Part shown: in pieces, positions 31,291-46,000 of the stretch | Layout: every line of letters begins with the position of its first letter | How positions within the stretch are numbered: position 1 is the first letter of the stretch | Assembly (NCBI GenBank): GCA_964020155.1 | Contig: OZ026549.1 | Coordinates: forward strand, 552,633-616,632 | DNA from: Chondrilla cf. caribensis | Taxonomy: Eukaryota > Porifera > Demospongiae > Chondrillida > Chondrillidae | DNA: 64,000 nt | Reading direction: 5' to 3' | The notes under the pieces: model-generated | Database searches by the model: none | What the model was told of the DNA's origin: nothing | What the model saw: only the letters and a program-made list of their open reading frames with translations | Made by a program: the position numbers and the translations under genes

Positions 31291-34200
31291 TCATTTATCT
31301 TTCTTCTTGGTCATATCCACTGCTGTGTACAATTGTTCAGGATCTGTAAGAGGTTCATCCTCTTTTTCCTCAGTGCTTGATGGTGGATCACAAGTCGGCC
31401 CTCCAGTGTGATACATTTCTTGCTCTTTGTTGTTTTTCTTCTTTCCTTTGTTCTTCTTCTTGGACTTGTCAGGTACAGTATAGATGGCATCCACAAGATT
31501 TGTTGCCTCTTGGCTCTCTAGTTCCTGTTCATCACCGACTGTAGTGTTGTTCGGTCCAGAGTCCGGGTTGTGATAGTCTGCGGGTATTGGCCTCAGACCT
31601 GTAGTCTCCACTCCTGGTTGGGTGGTGTTTTGTGTCACCTTGTCATCATAACCGTCCTGAGGGAAAGCCCCCTGATCACACTCAAGCTGTTTCATGGGTT
31701 TATCGACATCACCACACAGAAGTCCTACCTCGTCTTCCACTATAACATCCCTAGGTGGTTCTTTAACAGCACTGTAGTACACAGTGTCAGGTTTGGTGTC
31801 TTCCACTGTATCGTAGTGGCCCAGAACTTCATTGTAAACATGTACTGTATGTGATTTGTTCTTAGCTCTCTTCTTGTGTTTGATCAAAATCACCACAACG
31901 ATTATCACCAGGATCATCAGGATGAGTACAATGATTGCAGCTACCACTACACCTATTATTGCTGGTATTGGAGGACCTGCAGTGTTAGTATGGAAGAAGT
32001 ATTATGTGTGATCATGCAATACAATATAATTTAGTATATTATGTATATATTGAGAGTGGTATTTTGTATATTGTTTATGTGATATGTGGTACGTATTTTG
32101 TATACTGTTTGTGGGATTGTTTACTAAAGAATAATTGGGAGAAATGACTATAACAGTATTGAGTGGCTTCCTCTACACATGTTTCATAATTGTGGTTGTG
32201 CATGTATTTTCTGTAAAACATGCTTTGAGTGCGTGAGTTACAACGAATTATTACAATCTATCGTATTGTGATTGTATTCTATACTCGTATCTACTGGGAC
32301 ATACATATTTGACAAGGACTAGACTTGGATGTGATTATACACACAGGTGTTGTGCTTGGTATAGGAATGTTTATGTGGTAGTGTGTGTTGTTCAGAATTA
32401 CCATCAGTTGGCATGCTGGGCGTGGTAGTTGGTATGCCAGTCTTAGTAGTTGGTGTGCTGGTTGTAGGGGATGGTGTAGATGTTCCTGGTGACTCTAGTT
32501 CATAAAGCAAAATATTCCATAACTCTGGATTAGTGTAATAAGACATCATCTTCAATACCTCCACTTCTAACTCACTTGTACTCTCCACTGTTGGGTTGTG
32601 TACATAACCTGTTATAGGTTGACTTCCTCCCCCACCTCCAGCTGAATTGACAGCTACCACTCTGATATTGTTGTAGGTCTGCCCTCTCTCTAGTCCTGTT
32701 AAGTTGTAGTAGTTGGTGTTGTTTGTAGTGTTGATCTCTTGTTGTGTTCCATCTTGTGTAGTGTATTTGATGATGTAATGTCGTATGTCTCCATTAGTTT
32801 CTCTAGGTGGTATCCAGTTTAGTTCAATCCCATCATCAAACACTCTAGTTATAGTGAGGTGTCTTGGAGGAGATGGATCTGTGGAGGATGTACATGTATG
32901 AGATGTTGTAGGCATTTATCCACTGATTGGTGATGTGTGTACACTGCTTATGTGCCCAATTAACTGACCATTGCATCAACTCACTTCGTTCCATTGTAGT
33001 AACCTCCCTCACAGCTGGTGACTGACTTCTTCTTCTATCATCACCTCCACCAAGTCCCCATGCTGTAATCCTGTACTTAGCACCAGGTACTAGTGAGGAG
33101 AATGTTCTTGATAATCTCCTATCATTATTCACATACTCTCCTACTACTGGTACTCCAAGGTCCAGTCTGTGATATCCAATGTTAACCCTCTCAATACCTC
33201 TAGGTATGGTACCAATGTTCACAGTGATACTGGTATTAGTACTGGTTGTACCAGTTATAGAGACATCAGGGAGGGTACCTAATAATATGTGCATAGACAA
33301 AGAATAAGTAATATAATTCACTTAGATTTCATACACTAATCATTTATTCAGTGGATTAAGTAATGAATGAATCTATTCCAATCTGTATTGTGGACATCAT
33401 CGACTTATATATGCAAAAGATACTGACATAAAATGCCACCAAAATCTGGACAATTTTTCAAAGGTTTATCTCATGATTGTGATTGGCATTGGACACTCTT
33501 CAATCAGGGGCATTTATTGTCTGAAAGGTGTCTACATTACAGTGGAGTTACATTATATCTAGATTACCCTAAAATAAGTCAGTCAAACCTTATATAGCTA
33601 ATATATTTTGTATGCTTGTAGTAAAACTCCACCCACTACTCACCATTGGATAGGAACAGGTGGTGGTAGATACCAGCACATTCCCCTTCAAAATTCACAA
33701 AATTGTTGACAACTCTATCTCTTATGACTAAAGTAGCAGTAGATCCACTTCTGATCTGATGAACATCTCCACTAGTGCCAGTTGGTACAGTGCGTCCACG
33801 ATATGAGAACCTAGCCCCTCCACTGCTCACTCTACACTCAATCCTCCCATCACCACGATCATTGTTTGGTGGTTGTAGTTGTTGCTTGTCAGTGATGACT
33901 CTCTCATGGAGTATCAGTCTCCCATAACTGTGAACAACTTGACCACCTAAAGTACACAGTATGAAGTAGACCAGTGTATCACCATGGATATGTACACACT
34001 GTACTAGTACTATGCACTTGTAAACACTGACCAGTAACATTCAGTTGAAACTGTTGACTATCTTCCCTTCCTTCAGCGGTGACAGTACAGGTGTATGTCC
34101 CTCCATCACTTGTAGAGGTTATGTTGATGGCTATAATATTGTTGTTGATCTTTCTCCCATCATATCCTGTTTGTTGACACGGTCCATTTGGACATGTCCA

Positions 34201-34773
34201 GTTATAGTTAGTCCGTAGTCCATGTGGTATTCCACTGATTCTACAAACTAGAATAAGAGTTGTTCCTAGTGGTAGAGTAGCTGTAGAGTTGATGGTTGAA
34301 TTGACTGTGTATCCATCAATCACCACATTAAGAGTAGTGGGAGCTGTGGAGGGAGAGAATGTTGACATGTACATAGATTCCATGCTTAGCAATGTAACTG
34401 TGTCATGGGGACAGTACATTCCATTTACTTTATTTATAATTTATTTTGTATAAGAATGCTGATAGCTTGATAAACAGTATATATACTTATGTATGTATGT
34501 ATAGTCAAACCAGACCCTTGCCTCATTTCTTACTGGTAAATTTATCACCCCCACAACCAGTCCTCCTCTCTCCCTCACAACCAGTCCTTCTCTTGCCCTC
34601 ACAACCACTCCTCTCCTCACACTTACCACTCTCCCACACCTCACAGTCTACCATTGTCTGTACACAGTATACTCCTCACACACACACTACATCTGTTCCT
34701 CACCTGATTCTCCATTAGTGGTGAACACTCCACACACCAGTAGGACACTACAGACTATAGGTAAACTCCTCAT
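31291..34773 (-). CDS. R3: Ig/V-like/FN3-FN3 transmembrane receptor, tail type I
   Basis: Shortest unit of the array, about 686 residues. Exons: signal peptide 34773-34704, Ig 34343-34032, V-like 33946-33644, FN3-1 33278-32985, FN3-2 32878-32576, stalk 32494-32402, TM plus tail 31976-31291. The FN3-2 acceptor lies in a conserved CACAG followed by ATCCATCTCC. The tail is type I with VYNEV, HYDTV, VYYSAV, GYDDK, DYHNPD, IYTVPD and LYTAV. The LYDDV motif of R1/R2 is altered to LCGDV, so that tyrosine is lost. R3 is the last unit with this tail type; from R4 on the last exon belongs to a different clade although the ectodomain remains very similar. Confidence 0.87.
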
Positions 34774-36568
34774 CTCACTCTACCACTACTTGTATCAGAA
34801 GTACTCTCTGTACTGATACTGAATCCAGTGTGTCTGCATATATGTATAATATATTTACTGCAGGATGTGGTAAGAGGAAGCACTACATGTGTGTTATGAA
34901 TGAACATACCTTTGGGTACTTAATATGAGTTCACTGTGCCTGTGCAAAATGGGAGGTAGAGTTGTAATGATTCCATCTACATCTTTCTTCATCAAGCATG
35001 TGATCACAGTCTTTTGTATTGTGCAAATGACCGTATGCATGACATTAAGTGATGATGGAATTTTATTCACCTCTGAACGACCTGATAACCAGTTGCTGGA
35101 CCCACTCACTGTGTAGGACCAATCTGACTACTGCACCTTGCCAATGGAGGGATGGTGTATAATGAAATGACTTCATGAAAGTGTGTGATAGTTGTATAAT
35201 ATTATATGAGTATATGCATATGCAGTATTACGTACGTATATAGCAAGATTAACTTCTTGGCCACAGTTGGGATGTTTACTGGCATTCGTGTCAAAAGCTC
35301 TGTATTCACTGGTAATGTTGGCTCAGTTGTGGTGGTTGTCACATCAGGTTGTGTACCAGATAATATTCTGTTTTGAAACCTTAAAAGGTTCATCACAGGT
35401 CACACTAATAATATTATTAGAAGTTGTACAAAATGCTCTGTTAGTGCATTGTGTGTTCTCCTTATTTGGAGGTGTTGCACTAGAGGTCACCCTGATGGAC
35501 CTGGTCCCTTCAAACACCAATCAAATCTCAGATTATTTGAGCATGTATGGTGTGTGGTTGTGGTCATGGTGAAGACCTTGTTGAATGACACTTGTATTTG
35601 TCCAGTTATACATTGTATGGTTGGTCATACCAGACTACTCTGTAGCATGGTATATTTGTACACCTCCCCACTATGATAATCCTAGTGTGACTGTATTGCT
35701 GGTCAGTACAGATCAATTGAGTGGACCCATTGTGTTGTGTAGTTCATGTGTGAGATGTATATATATATTGTATACTGTAGTCCTTCGCTACATTGTGAGG
35801 AGTTTGTACATGAACTGTGTACATGTGATATACTGTGTACATATGAAGTTGAAAATAATTGAATAGTATTAAAATATTGCTGGTACAGTCATGCTCATGT
35901 ATGTGTTAATATACCGCTACTACATAACACCAAAATGGAATGCTGTGTAGTTCATATATATGATTTGTATAATCTGATTACACTGTATTTCACATGCAGA
36001 GTCTCTTCTTTTTGTCTGTGCCCAAACTCCTCTTTTAGTTCACAATTGATACCGCCGAACTCACCCACCATCCTCAGTGGTAGGTCTCGTCTAAGAGAGT
36101 GGGCATTTTGGTTTTAGCATTCTTGGAAAATTTGGATGCAGCAGTACCATGCCCATACTTTAAAGTCACCATTTGTTTTCGTATTATTGAAGTTTTTGTG
36201 TTCCTATAGGAACTTAATTTGATGAAAGTGTGACATAGGGGTTACCACTGCCTGTAGGGTGGGCCACCCAGCTAGTTGTACATATGGACGGATAGTTTTG
36301 CTGGACAAAACTTTCACAAATTGCTCAATTTCCCAATTTCACAAATCCCATTGCAGTAGGTCACGTCATGATTACATCATTGACTGTTCACGAATACCAG
36401 TTTCTTTGCAAAATTTGTGAAAATTTTGGGCCACGAAACTTTCCCACTTTATGGTATATAATCTTCAACAGTTCACAATCAATCAATCAATCAATATATT
36501 GATACGTCCAAATGGAAAAACAGACTACAGTATCTTGTTATGTTATTACATTATTACATATGCAAACA

Positions 36569-36627
<59 letters not shown>

Positions 36628-36698
36628 CTGTATGCAATAGTGCAGGATCAGTATGTAACAAGGTCACTCTGTGCTTGATAATGGATCCTAAGTCTGTT
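34774..36698. other. R3-R4 intergenic region
   Basis: Holds the conserved block (35240-35670), a partial second copy of the type II version (36195-36280), an AT-rich foldback-like stretch (36285-36460) and a CA tract (36571-36626) near the R4 stop. No intact gene. The change from tail type I to tail type II occurs across this spacer. Confidence 0.75.
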
Positions 36699-39600
36699 CT
36701 AAACAGAATCCATTTCTTGTTCTTCATCAGCTTCCTTCATTCCTTTCTTCTTGGACATGTCAGGTACAGCATAGACAACATTGCCAATCATTTTAGTCTC
36801 TTTGATCTTTGTTTTCTGTTTTAAATTGGCTGTGGTGTTAGGGTGAACAAGTTCTACATCTTCATATCCCGCCGATATCGGTCCTATCCCTGTACTCTTC
36901 ACTCCTGGTTGTGTCACTATGTCATCATATTCTTTAGTCTCCTGATCAAATTGGAGTTCCATTGTTGGTTTGTTGACGTCGTCATACAAATGTCCTACTT
37001 TGTCTTCCACTATACCCTCATCGCTGTCGTCATCCCCATCTCCAGGTGGTTCTCCAACAGCACTGTAGTACACAGTGACAGGTTTGGTGTCTTCCAGTGT
37101 ATTGTAGTGGTCCACAACGTCATTGTAAACCTGTACTGTATGTGATTTGTTCTTAGCTCTCTTCTTCTTGTGTTTGATCAAAATCACCACAACAATTATC
37201 ACCAGGATCATCAGGATGAGTACAATGAATGCAGCTACCAGTACACCTGCTATTGCTGATAGTAGGGAATCTTTAGGTCCTGCCAATAAGAGTGTGAAAG
37301 TATATTATAATGTATATATAGTGTATCTTTAGGATCCAGTATACACTTGGTTAGAATATTTCATTTTAGGATTTAATAGTTTTTGTCGTATTTGAACTGA
37401 CCTTGTGTATGGAACATGACCTACCTTGAATCTGGTCTGCAAATTTTATTGGATATAATATCATTGAATGTAATGTCACCCAGTCCTTTTTAGAATATCA
37501 AATTGTTTAGTGGGAACATGTACATACCACATGTTCATCAAATTATGCAACTCTCTCCCATGTAGACCATACTTATGGTTAATTTGTAGGAACCTGAATG
37601 TTAACATTTCTAATCAGTATAGCTTTTGATCTTATGAAACCAGTTCAACCTTGATTATCAGATTTAGTTCATCTGAACCCTCGATCAATAATATTGAACA
37701 ACCAGATAATTACATCAATCATTTCAATACTAATTATGTTGGGTAAAAATGGCCTCCTGAGCTAACTAGTAGGAAATAGGTTGTGAACAAGTATAAGTAT
37801 TTCTATTGCTCAAAGGCTTGCTTATGTTTTAAGGTTCATAGTGTATCTTGTTAACATGAAAATGAAATTCTTCATTTTATATTTAACTTTCATTATCATT
37901 CCATATATTTCACTTTCAGAGCACTTATTAGAAATCCAATGTCACAGGAGTTTGGATAACTGAGGTTGTACCCTACATAGGTCATACTGTATGTTTGATA
38001 AGACAATTGGTCCATTGTAGTGCTACAGTGCTGAGTAGGCATTGTGTAGTGTTTTAGCTTGTGGCAATACTTGTACATTGTGTATTTGATGTAGATATAA
38101 GTGTATAACTGTGTGTTGGTGCGGTACATACCTCCAGTTGGTGTGCTAGTTGTAGAAGATGGTGTGTTGTTAGTAGGAGATGTTGTAGGTGTTCCTGTTG
38201 ACTCTAACCGATAAAGGTATTATATGAATTAGTATAGACATCACTCTCAATACCTCCAACTCTAACTCACTTGTACTCTCCACTGTTGGGTTGTGTGCAT
38301 AACTTGTTATAGGTTGACTTCCTCCCCCACCTCCAGCTAAGTTGACAGCTACCACTGTGATGTTGTTGTAGGTCTGTCCTCTCTCTAGTCCTGTTAAGTT
38401 GTAGTAGTTGATGTTGTTTGCAGTATTGATCTCTTGTTGTGTTCCATCTTGTGTAGTGTATTTGATGATGTAATGTCGTATGTCTCCATTAGGTTCTCTA
38501 GGTGGTATCCAGTTTAGTTCAATCCCATCATCAAACACTCTAGTTATAATGAGGTGTCTTGGAGGAGATGGATCTGTGGAGGATGTACATGTATGAGATG
38601 TTGTAGGCATTTATCCACTGATTAGTGATGTGTGCACACTGCTTATGTGCCCAATTAATTGACCATTGCATCAACTCACTTTGTTCCTTTGTAGTAACCT
38701 TCCTCACAGCTGGTGACTGACTCCTTCTTCTATCATCACTTCCACCAAGTCCCCATGCTGTAATCCTGTACTTAGCACCAGGTACTAGTGAGGAGAATGT
38801 TCTTGATAACTCCCTGTTATTATTCACATACTCTCCTACTACTGGTACTTCAAGGTCCAGTCTGTGATATCCAATGATAACCCTATCAATACCACTAGGT
38901 ACGGTACCAAAGGTCACCTTGATACTGGTACCAGTACTGGTTGTACGAGTTATAGAGACCTCAGGGAGGGTACCTATGGACCATATAAACATTAGAAAGT
39001 GTTATGTAATAACATTGGTTTGAATTATCAGTTGTGAAGAATGATATTTTCCTCCATATTGTCTATTTTAATAACTGCTACAGTTGCCGTATAACTCCAC
39101 ACTGAATACTACATCTGATGCATGAAGCAAGTGCAGTTATTGACCATACCCAGTTGGTACTATACATAAGTACATAGAGTTAAGAGAGGTGTTCTGCATT
39201 ACGGGGGTGAAGGTTCTACTTGTATATATCATGGACCAGTGTGGGTGAACAGACCGCATGGCAATGATGTAACACGTGTTCATGTTACATCATCAGAATG
39301 GGAGCATGGCAGCCTATGTCAATTCCAACAGTGAAATTTGAACTTGATCATCACACCGAGTCTTTATAGTGTATGATGTTGAGTTTCATTTGACTTCCGG
39401 TATGTTACACTCGATATATATTTTATGTATATATATAATATGTAGTCCTATGCGTGACCACAACAGTAAATGTATATTATAATTTTATTGCACGAGAAAA
39501 GTGGCCCCCTTTTCAAAATTAGAACATAGGCTGGAATTCGAGTGCAACAACTTCGATCAACTTAATATTTCAGCAAATGTTCTCAAACAAAAATAAGATG

Positions 39601-41053
39601 CCCAAGTTATTCAAGTGTGGGGGCGGCTACCCCACGAGTTTTGAACTCAAATTACTTGTTTCACTATTATTACACCGAGTTATTTTTTATTTTGTTCTGT
39701 GAAGACTAGCACCGGGCCCAACATAAACCACCTCAAAGTGGGATTCAGCCAGTTGGACTTGAAATGAAGATGTATACACAATAATAATGCAATGTTGACT
39801 CAGCTAGCTTGCTTGGCTTGCATCTGCCCCCACTGCACCCAAGGTTCCTACACTTATGCTATTGGCATGTGGTGTTTATTCAGATGATGTATTTGTGGAC
39901 TTATTTCAACAGTTTGTGTGTGTAGTGATTACTACAGCACATGATGTCAGTGTAGACAACACTTAAATCCTAACTCCACCCACTACAGTCTGTCCTCACA
40001 TGATACACTACTCACCATTGAATAGGAACAGGTAGTGGAAGATACCAGCACATTCCCCTTCAAAATTCACATAATTGTTGAAAGCTCTATCTCTTACGAC
40101 TACAGTTACTGTAGATCCACTTCTGATCTGATAAACATCTCCATTAGTATTGTCAGATAGTACATTGAGTGCAGGATATGAGAAACCAGCGTCACCACTG
40201 CTATTTGTACACTCAATCCTCCCATCTCCACTATCACTGTGTGGTAGTTGTAGTTGTTGTTTGTCAGTGATGACTCTCTCATTGAATATCAGTCTCCCAT
40301 AACTGTGAACAACTTGACCACCTAAAGTACACAGTATGAAGTAGACCAGTGTATCAATATGGGTATGTACACACCATACTCGTAATATGCACTTGTAAAC
40401 ACTGACCAGTAGCCTTCAGTTGAAACTGTTGACTAGCTTCCCTTCCTCCAGCAGTGACATTACAGGTGTATGTCCCTCCATCACTTGTAGAGGTTATGTT
40501 GATGGCTATAATATTGTTGTTGATCTTTCTCCCATCATATCCTGTTTGTTGACACGGTCCATTTGGACATGTCCAGTTATAGTGAGTCTGTAGTCCATGT
40601 GGTATTCCACTGATTCTACAAACTAGAATAAGAGTTGTTCCTAGTGGTAGAGTAGCTGTAGAGTTGAAGGTAGAATTGACTGTGTATCCATCAATCACCA
40701 CATTAGGAGTAGTAGGAACTGTGGAGGGAGAGAAGGTGTATGAAGGGGTGTACATTCCTGAAGAATGTTACAGGACCTGTTATTATAGTTGATTATATTC
40801 CTCCTCTCTCCCTCACAACCAGTCCTCTCTCCCTCACAACCAGTCCTCTCTCCCTCACAACCAGTCCTCCTCTCTCCCTCACAACCAGTCCTCTCTCCCT
40901 CACAACCAGTCCTTCTCTCACCCTCACAACCAGTCCTCTCCTCACGCTTATCACTCTCCCACACCTCAGAGTATAACATCACAATATAATGATCCTATCA
41001 CACACACATACAAGCACGCACGCATGCGTGCACACACACACACGCATGCGTTC

Positions 41054-41126
<73 letters not shown>

Positions 41127-41225
41127 CACACATACACACTAAATCTGTTCCTCACCTAATTCTCCACTAGTGGTGAACACTCCACACACCAGTAGGACAC
41201 TACAGACTACAGGTAGGCTCCTCAT
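36699..41225 (-). CDS. R4: Ig/V-like/FN3-FN3 transmembrane receptor, tail type II
   Basis: About 645 residues. Exons: signal peptide 41225-41156 (MRSLPVVCS), Ig 40718-40407, V-like 40321-40016, FN3-1 38973-38680, FN3-2 38573-38271, stalk 38203-38132 (24 residues), TM plus tail 37279-36699. The V-like exon contains no usable internal Met, but its splice-defined frame is fully open (306 nt, one codon longer than in R1-R3). The final domain motif is CAGIFHYLF. The tail is type II: VYNDV, HYNTL, VYYSAV (ITIM-like), an acidic DDDSDEG stretch, LYDDV, EYDDI, one copy of the VTQPGVK...GPISAG unit, GYEDVEL and VVYAVPD, ending DSV. The large intron between FN3-1 and V-like (38974-40015) holds no gene that I can see. 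Confidence 0.86.
40800..40945. repeat. Intron-1 minisatellite of R4
   Basis: About seven copies of CCCTCACAACCAGTCCTC with TCTC spacers between signal-peptide and Ig exons. Related arrays lie at 22260-22330 (R1), 29320-29410 (R2), 34550-34615 (R3), 54500-54665 (R6) and one to two copies near 61290 (R7); R5 lacks it. Confidence 0.92.
41025..41126. repeat. (CA)n microsatellite in R4 intron 1
   Basis: CA/CGCA run about 30 bp from the signal-peptide exon. Confidence 0.96.
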
Positions 41226-43041
<1,816 letters not shown>

Positions 43042-46000
43042 CTAAACAGAATCCATTTCTTGATCTTCATCAACTTCCTTCATTTCTTTCTTCTTGGACA
43101 AGTCAGGTACAGCATAGACAACCTTTCTAATAATTTTTGTCTCTTTGATCTTCGTTACCTGTTGGATATTAACTGTGGTGTTGGGGCTAACAAGTTCTAC
43201 GTCATCACATCCCGCCGATATCGGTCCTATCCCTGTACTCTTCACTCCTGGTTGTGTCACTATGTCATCATATCCCGCCGATATTGGTCCTATCCCTGTA
43301 CTCTTCACTCCCGGTTGTGTCACTATGTCCTCATATCCCGCCGATATCGGTCCTAGCCCTGTACTCTTCACTCCTGGTTGTGTCACTATGTCATCATATC
43401 CTGCCGATATCGGTCCTATCCCTGTACTCTTCACTCCTGGTTGTGTCACTATGTCGTCATATCCCGCCGATATCGGTCCTAGCCCTGTACTCTTCACTCC
43501 TGGTTGTGTCACTATGTCATCATATCCTGCCGATATCGGTCCAATCCCTGTAATCTTCACTCCTGGTTGTGTCACTATGTCATCATATCCTGCCGATATC
43601 GGTCCTATCCCTGTACTCTTCACTCCCGGTTGTGTCACTATGTCGTCATATCCCGCCGATATCGGTCCTAGCCCTGTACTCTTCACTCCTGGTTGTGTCA
43701 CTATGTCGTCATATCCCGCCGATATCGGTCCTATCCCTGTAATCTTCACTCCTGGTTGTGTCACTATGTCATCATATCCCGCCGATATCGGTCCTATCCC
43801 TGTACTCTTCACTCCTGGTTGTGTCACTATGTCCTCATATCCCGCCGATATCGGTCCTATCTCTGTAATCTTCACTCCTGGTTGTGTCACTATTTCATCA
43901 TATTCTTGAGTCTCCTGATCAAATTGGCGTTCCATTGTTGGTTTGTTGACGTCGTCATACAAATAACCTACTTTGTCTTCCACTATACCCTCATCTCTGT
44001 CGTCATCTTCATCCCCATCTTCATCCCCAGGTGGTTCTCCAACAGCACTGTAGTGCACAGGGACAGATTTGGTGTCTTCCACTGTATCAAAGTGGTCTAC
44101 AAAGTCATTGTAAACATGTACTGTATGTGATTTGTTCTTAGCTCTCTTCTTGTGTTTGATCAAAATCACCACAACGATTATCACCAGGATCATCAGGATG
44201 AGTACAATGATTGCAGCTACCAGTACACCTGCTATTGTTGGTAGTAGAAGATCTGTAGAATGTGCCAATAAGAGTGTGGGAGTGTTATAATAATAATATA
44301 ATATAATGTATAATAACATAATGTATGTATAGTGTATCTGAAGGGAGCTGGGAACATGTAGACCAGACTTATAGTTGGTTTTGTAGGAACCTGGATGTTA
44401 ACATGTCTAATAAGTTTGGCTTTGATCTTATGAAAACAGTGCCACCTCCATTATCAGAACTGGTTGATCTAGACATCCAATTATCCGAGCGACCTGAAAT
44501 TTGCATCAATCATTTCAATAATTGTCTTACGTATAAATGGCCTCCCAGAGCTAACTACTAAAAAATTGAGCATCTGAAGCAAGTTGTGAGCACTTATAAG
44601 CAAGTATTTCTTTCATTCAAGGGCTTGTTCATATTTCGAGGCTTAGAATGTATCTTGTGATAATTGATAAGTTAACACGAAGATGAAATTCTTCATTTTA
44701 CATATGACTTTGTGGTTGTTCCGACATTTCACCCCTTGGAACACTTCTTAAAAATCTAATGTCCCGAGGTGTTTTGATAACCAAGGTTGCATTCTGCATA
44801 GATTCACACTGTATGTTTGATAAGACAATTGGGCTACAGTGCTGAGTAGCCATGTGTATTATCTTGGCTTGTGGTAATACCTGTAGATTGTGATAGACAC
44901 ATTTGTGTTACTGTGTGTTGGTGTGGTACATACCTTCATTTGGTGTGCTGGACATAGTAGTTGGCATGCTGGTTGGAAGGGATGATGTAGATGTTCCCGT
45001 TGACTCTAATCGATGAAGGTATTATATGAATCAGTATAGACATCACTCTCAATACCTCCACCTCTAACTCACTTGTACTCTCCACTGTTGAGTTATGTAC
45101 ATAACTTGTTATAGGTTGACTTCCTCCCCCACCTCCAGCTGAGTTGACAGCTACCACTGTGATGTTGTTGTAGGTCTGTCCTCTCTCTAGTCCTGTTAAG
45201 TTGTAGTAGTTGATGTTGTTTGCAGTATTGATCTCTTGTTGTGTTCCATCTTGTGTAGTGTATTTGATGATGTAATGTCGTATGTCTCCATTAGGTTCTC
45301 TAGGTGGTATCCAGTTTATTTCAATCCCATCATCAAACACTCTAGTTCTAGTGAGATGTCTTGGAGGAGATGGAGCTGTGTTGGATGTACATGTATGAGA
45401 TGTTGTAGGCATTTATCCACTGATTAGTGATGTGTGCACACTACTTATGTGAACTGACCATTGCATCAACTCACTTTGTTCTATTGTAGTAACCTCCCTC
45501 ACAGCTGGTGACTGACTCCTTCTTCTATCACCACCTCCACCAAGTCCCCATGCTGTGATCCTGTACTTAGCACCAGGTACTAGTGAGGAGAATGTTCTTG
45601 ATTGTTCCATAACATTATTCACATATTCTCCTACTACTGGTACTCCAAGTCTGTGATATCCAATGATAACTCTCTTAATACCATTAGGTATGGTAGCAAT
45701 TTTCACAGTGATACTGGTATCAGTACTGGTTGTACCATTTATAGAGACATCAGGGAGGGTACCTATGGACCATATAAGCATTGTAAAGTGTTATGTAGTA
45801 GCATTGGTTTGAATTATCAGATGTGTAGAATGATGTCTTTCCAAATATTGCCAGTTTTAATAACTGCTACAGTTGCCATTTTAGTGCACACTGAATACTA
45901 AATGTCTAATGCACGAAGCAAGTGCAGCTATCAACCATACCCATTTGGTACTACTGTGTAGCAGAAATATTTGCAGGATTTGCAGAATTTTTGCGGATTA

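Noticed and set aside
40016..40321. R4 V-like exon as a pseudo-exon because no Met-initiated frame covers it
   Set aside because: Reading from the splice acceptor gives a full open phase 1-1 exon with all conserved residues.
43145..43909. 254-residue + strand frame with PADIGPIPVLFTPGCVTMSS repeats
   Set aside because: Shadow of the R5 tail repeat; the - strand frame continues into a TM segment and matches single-copy paralogues.
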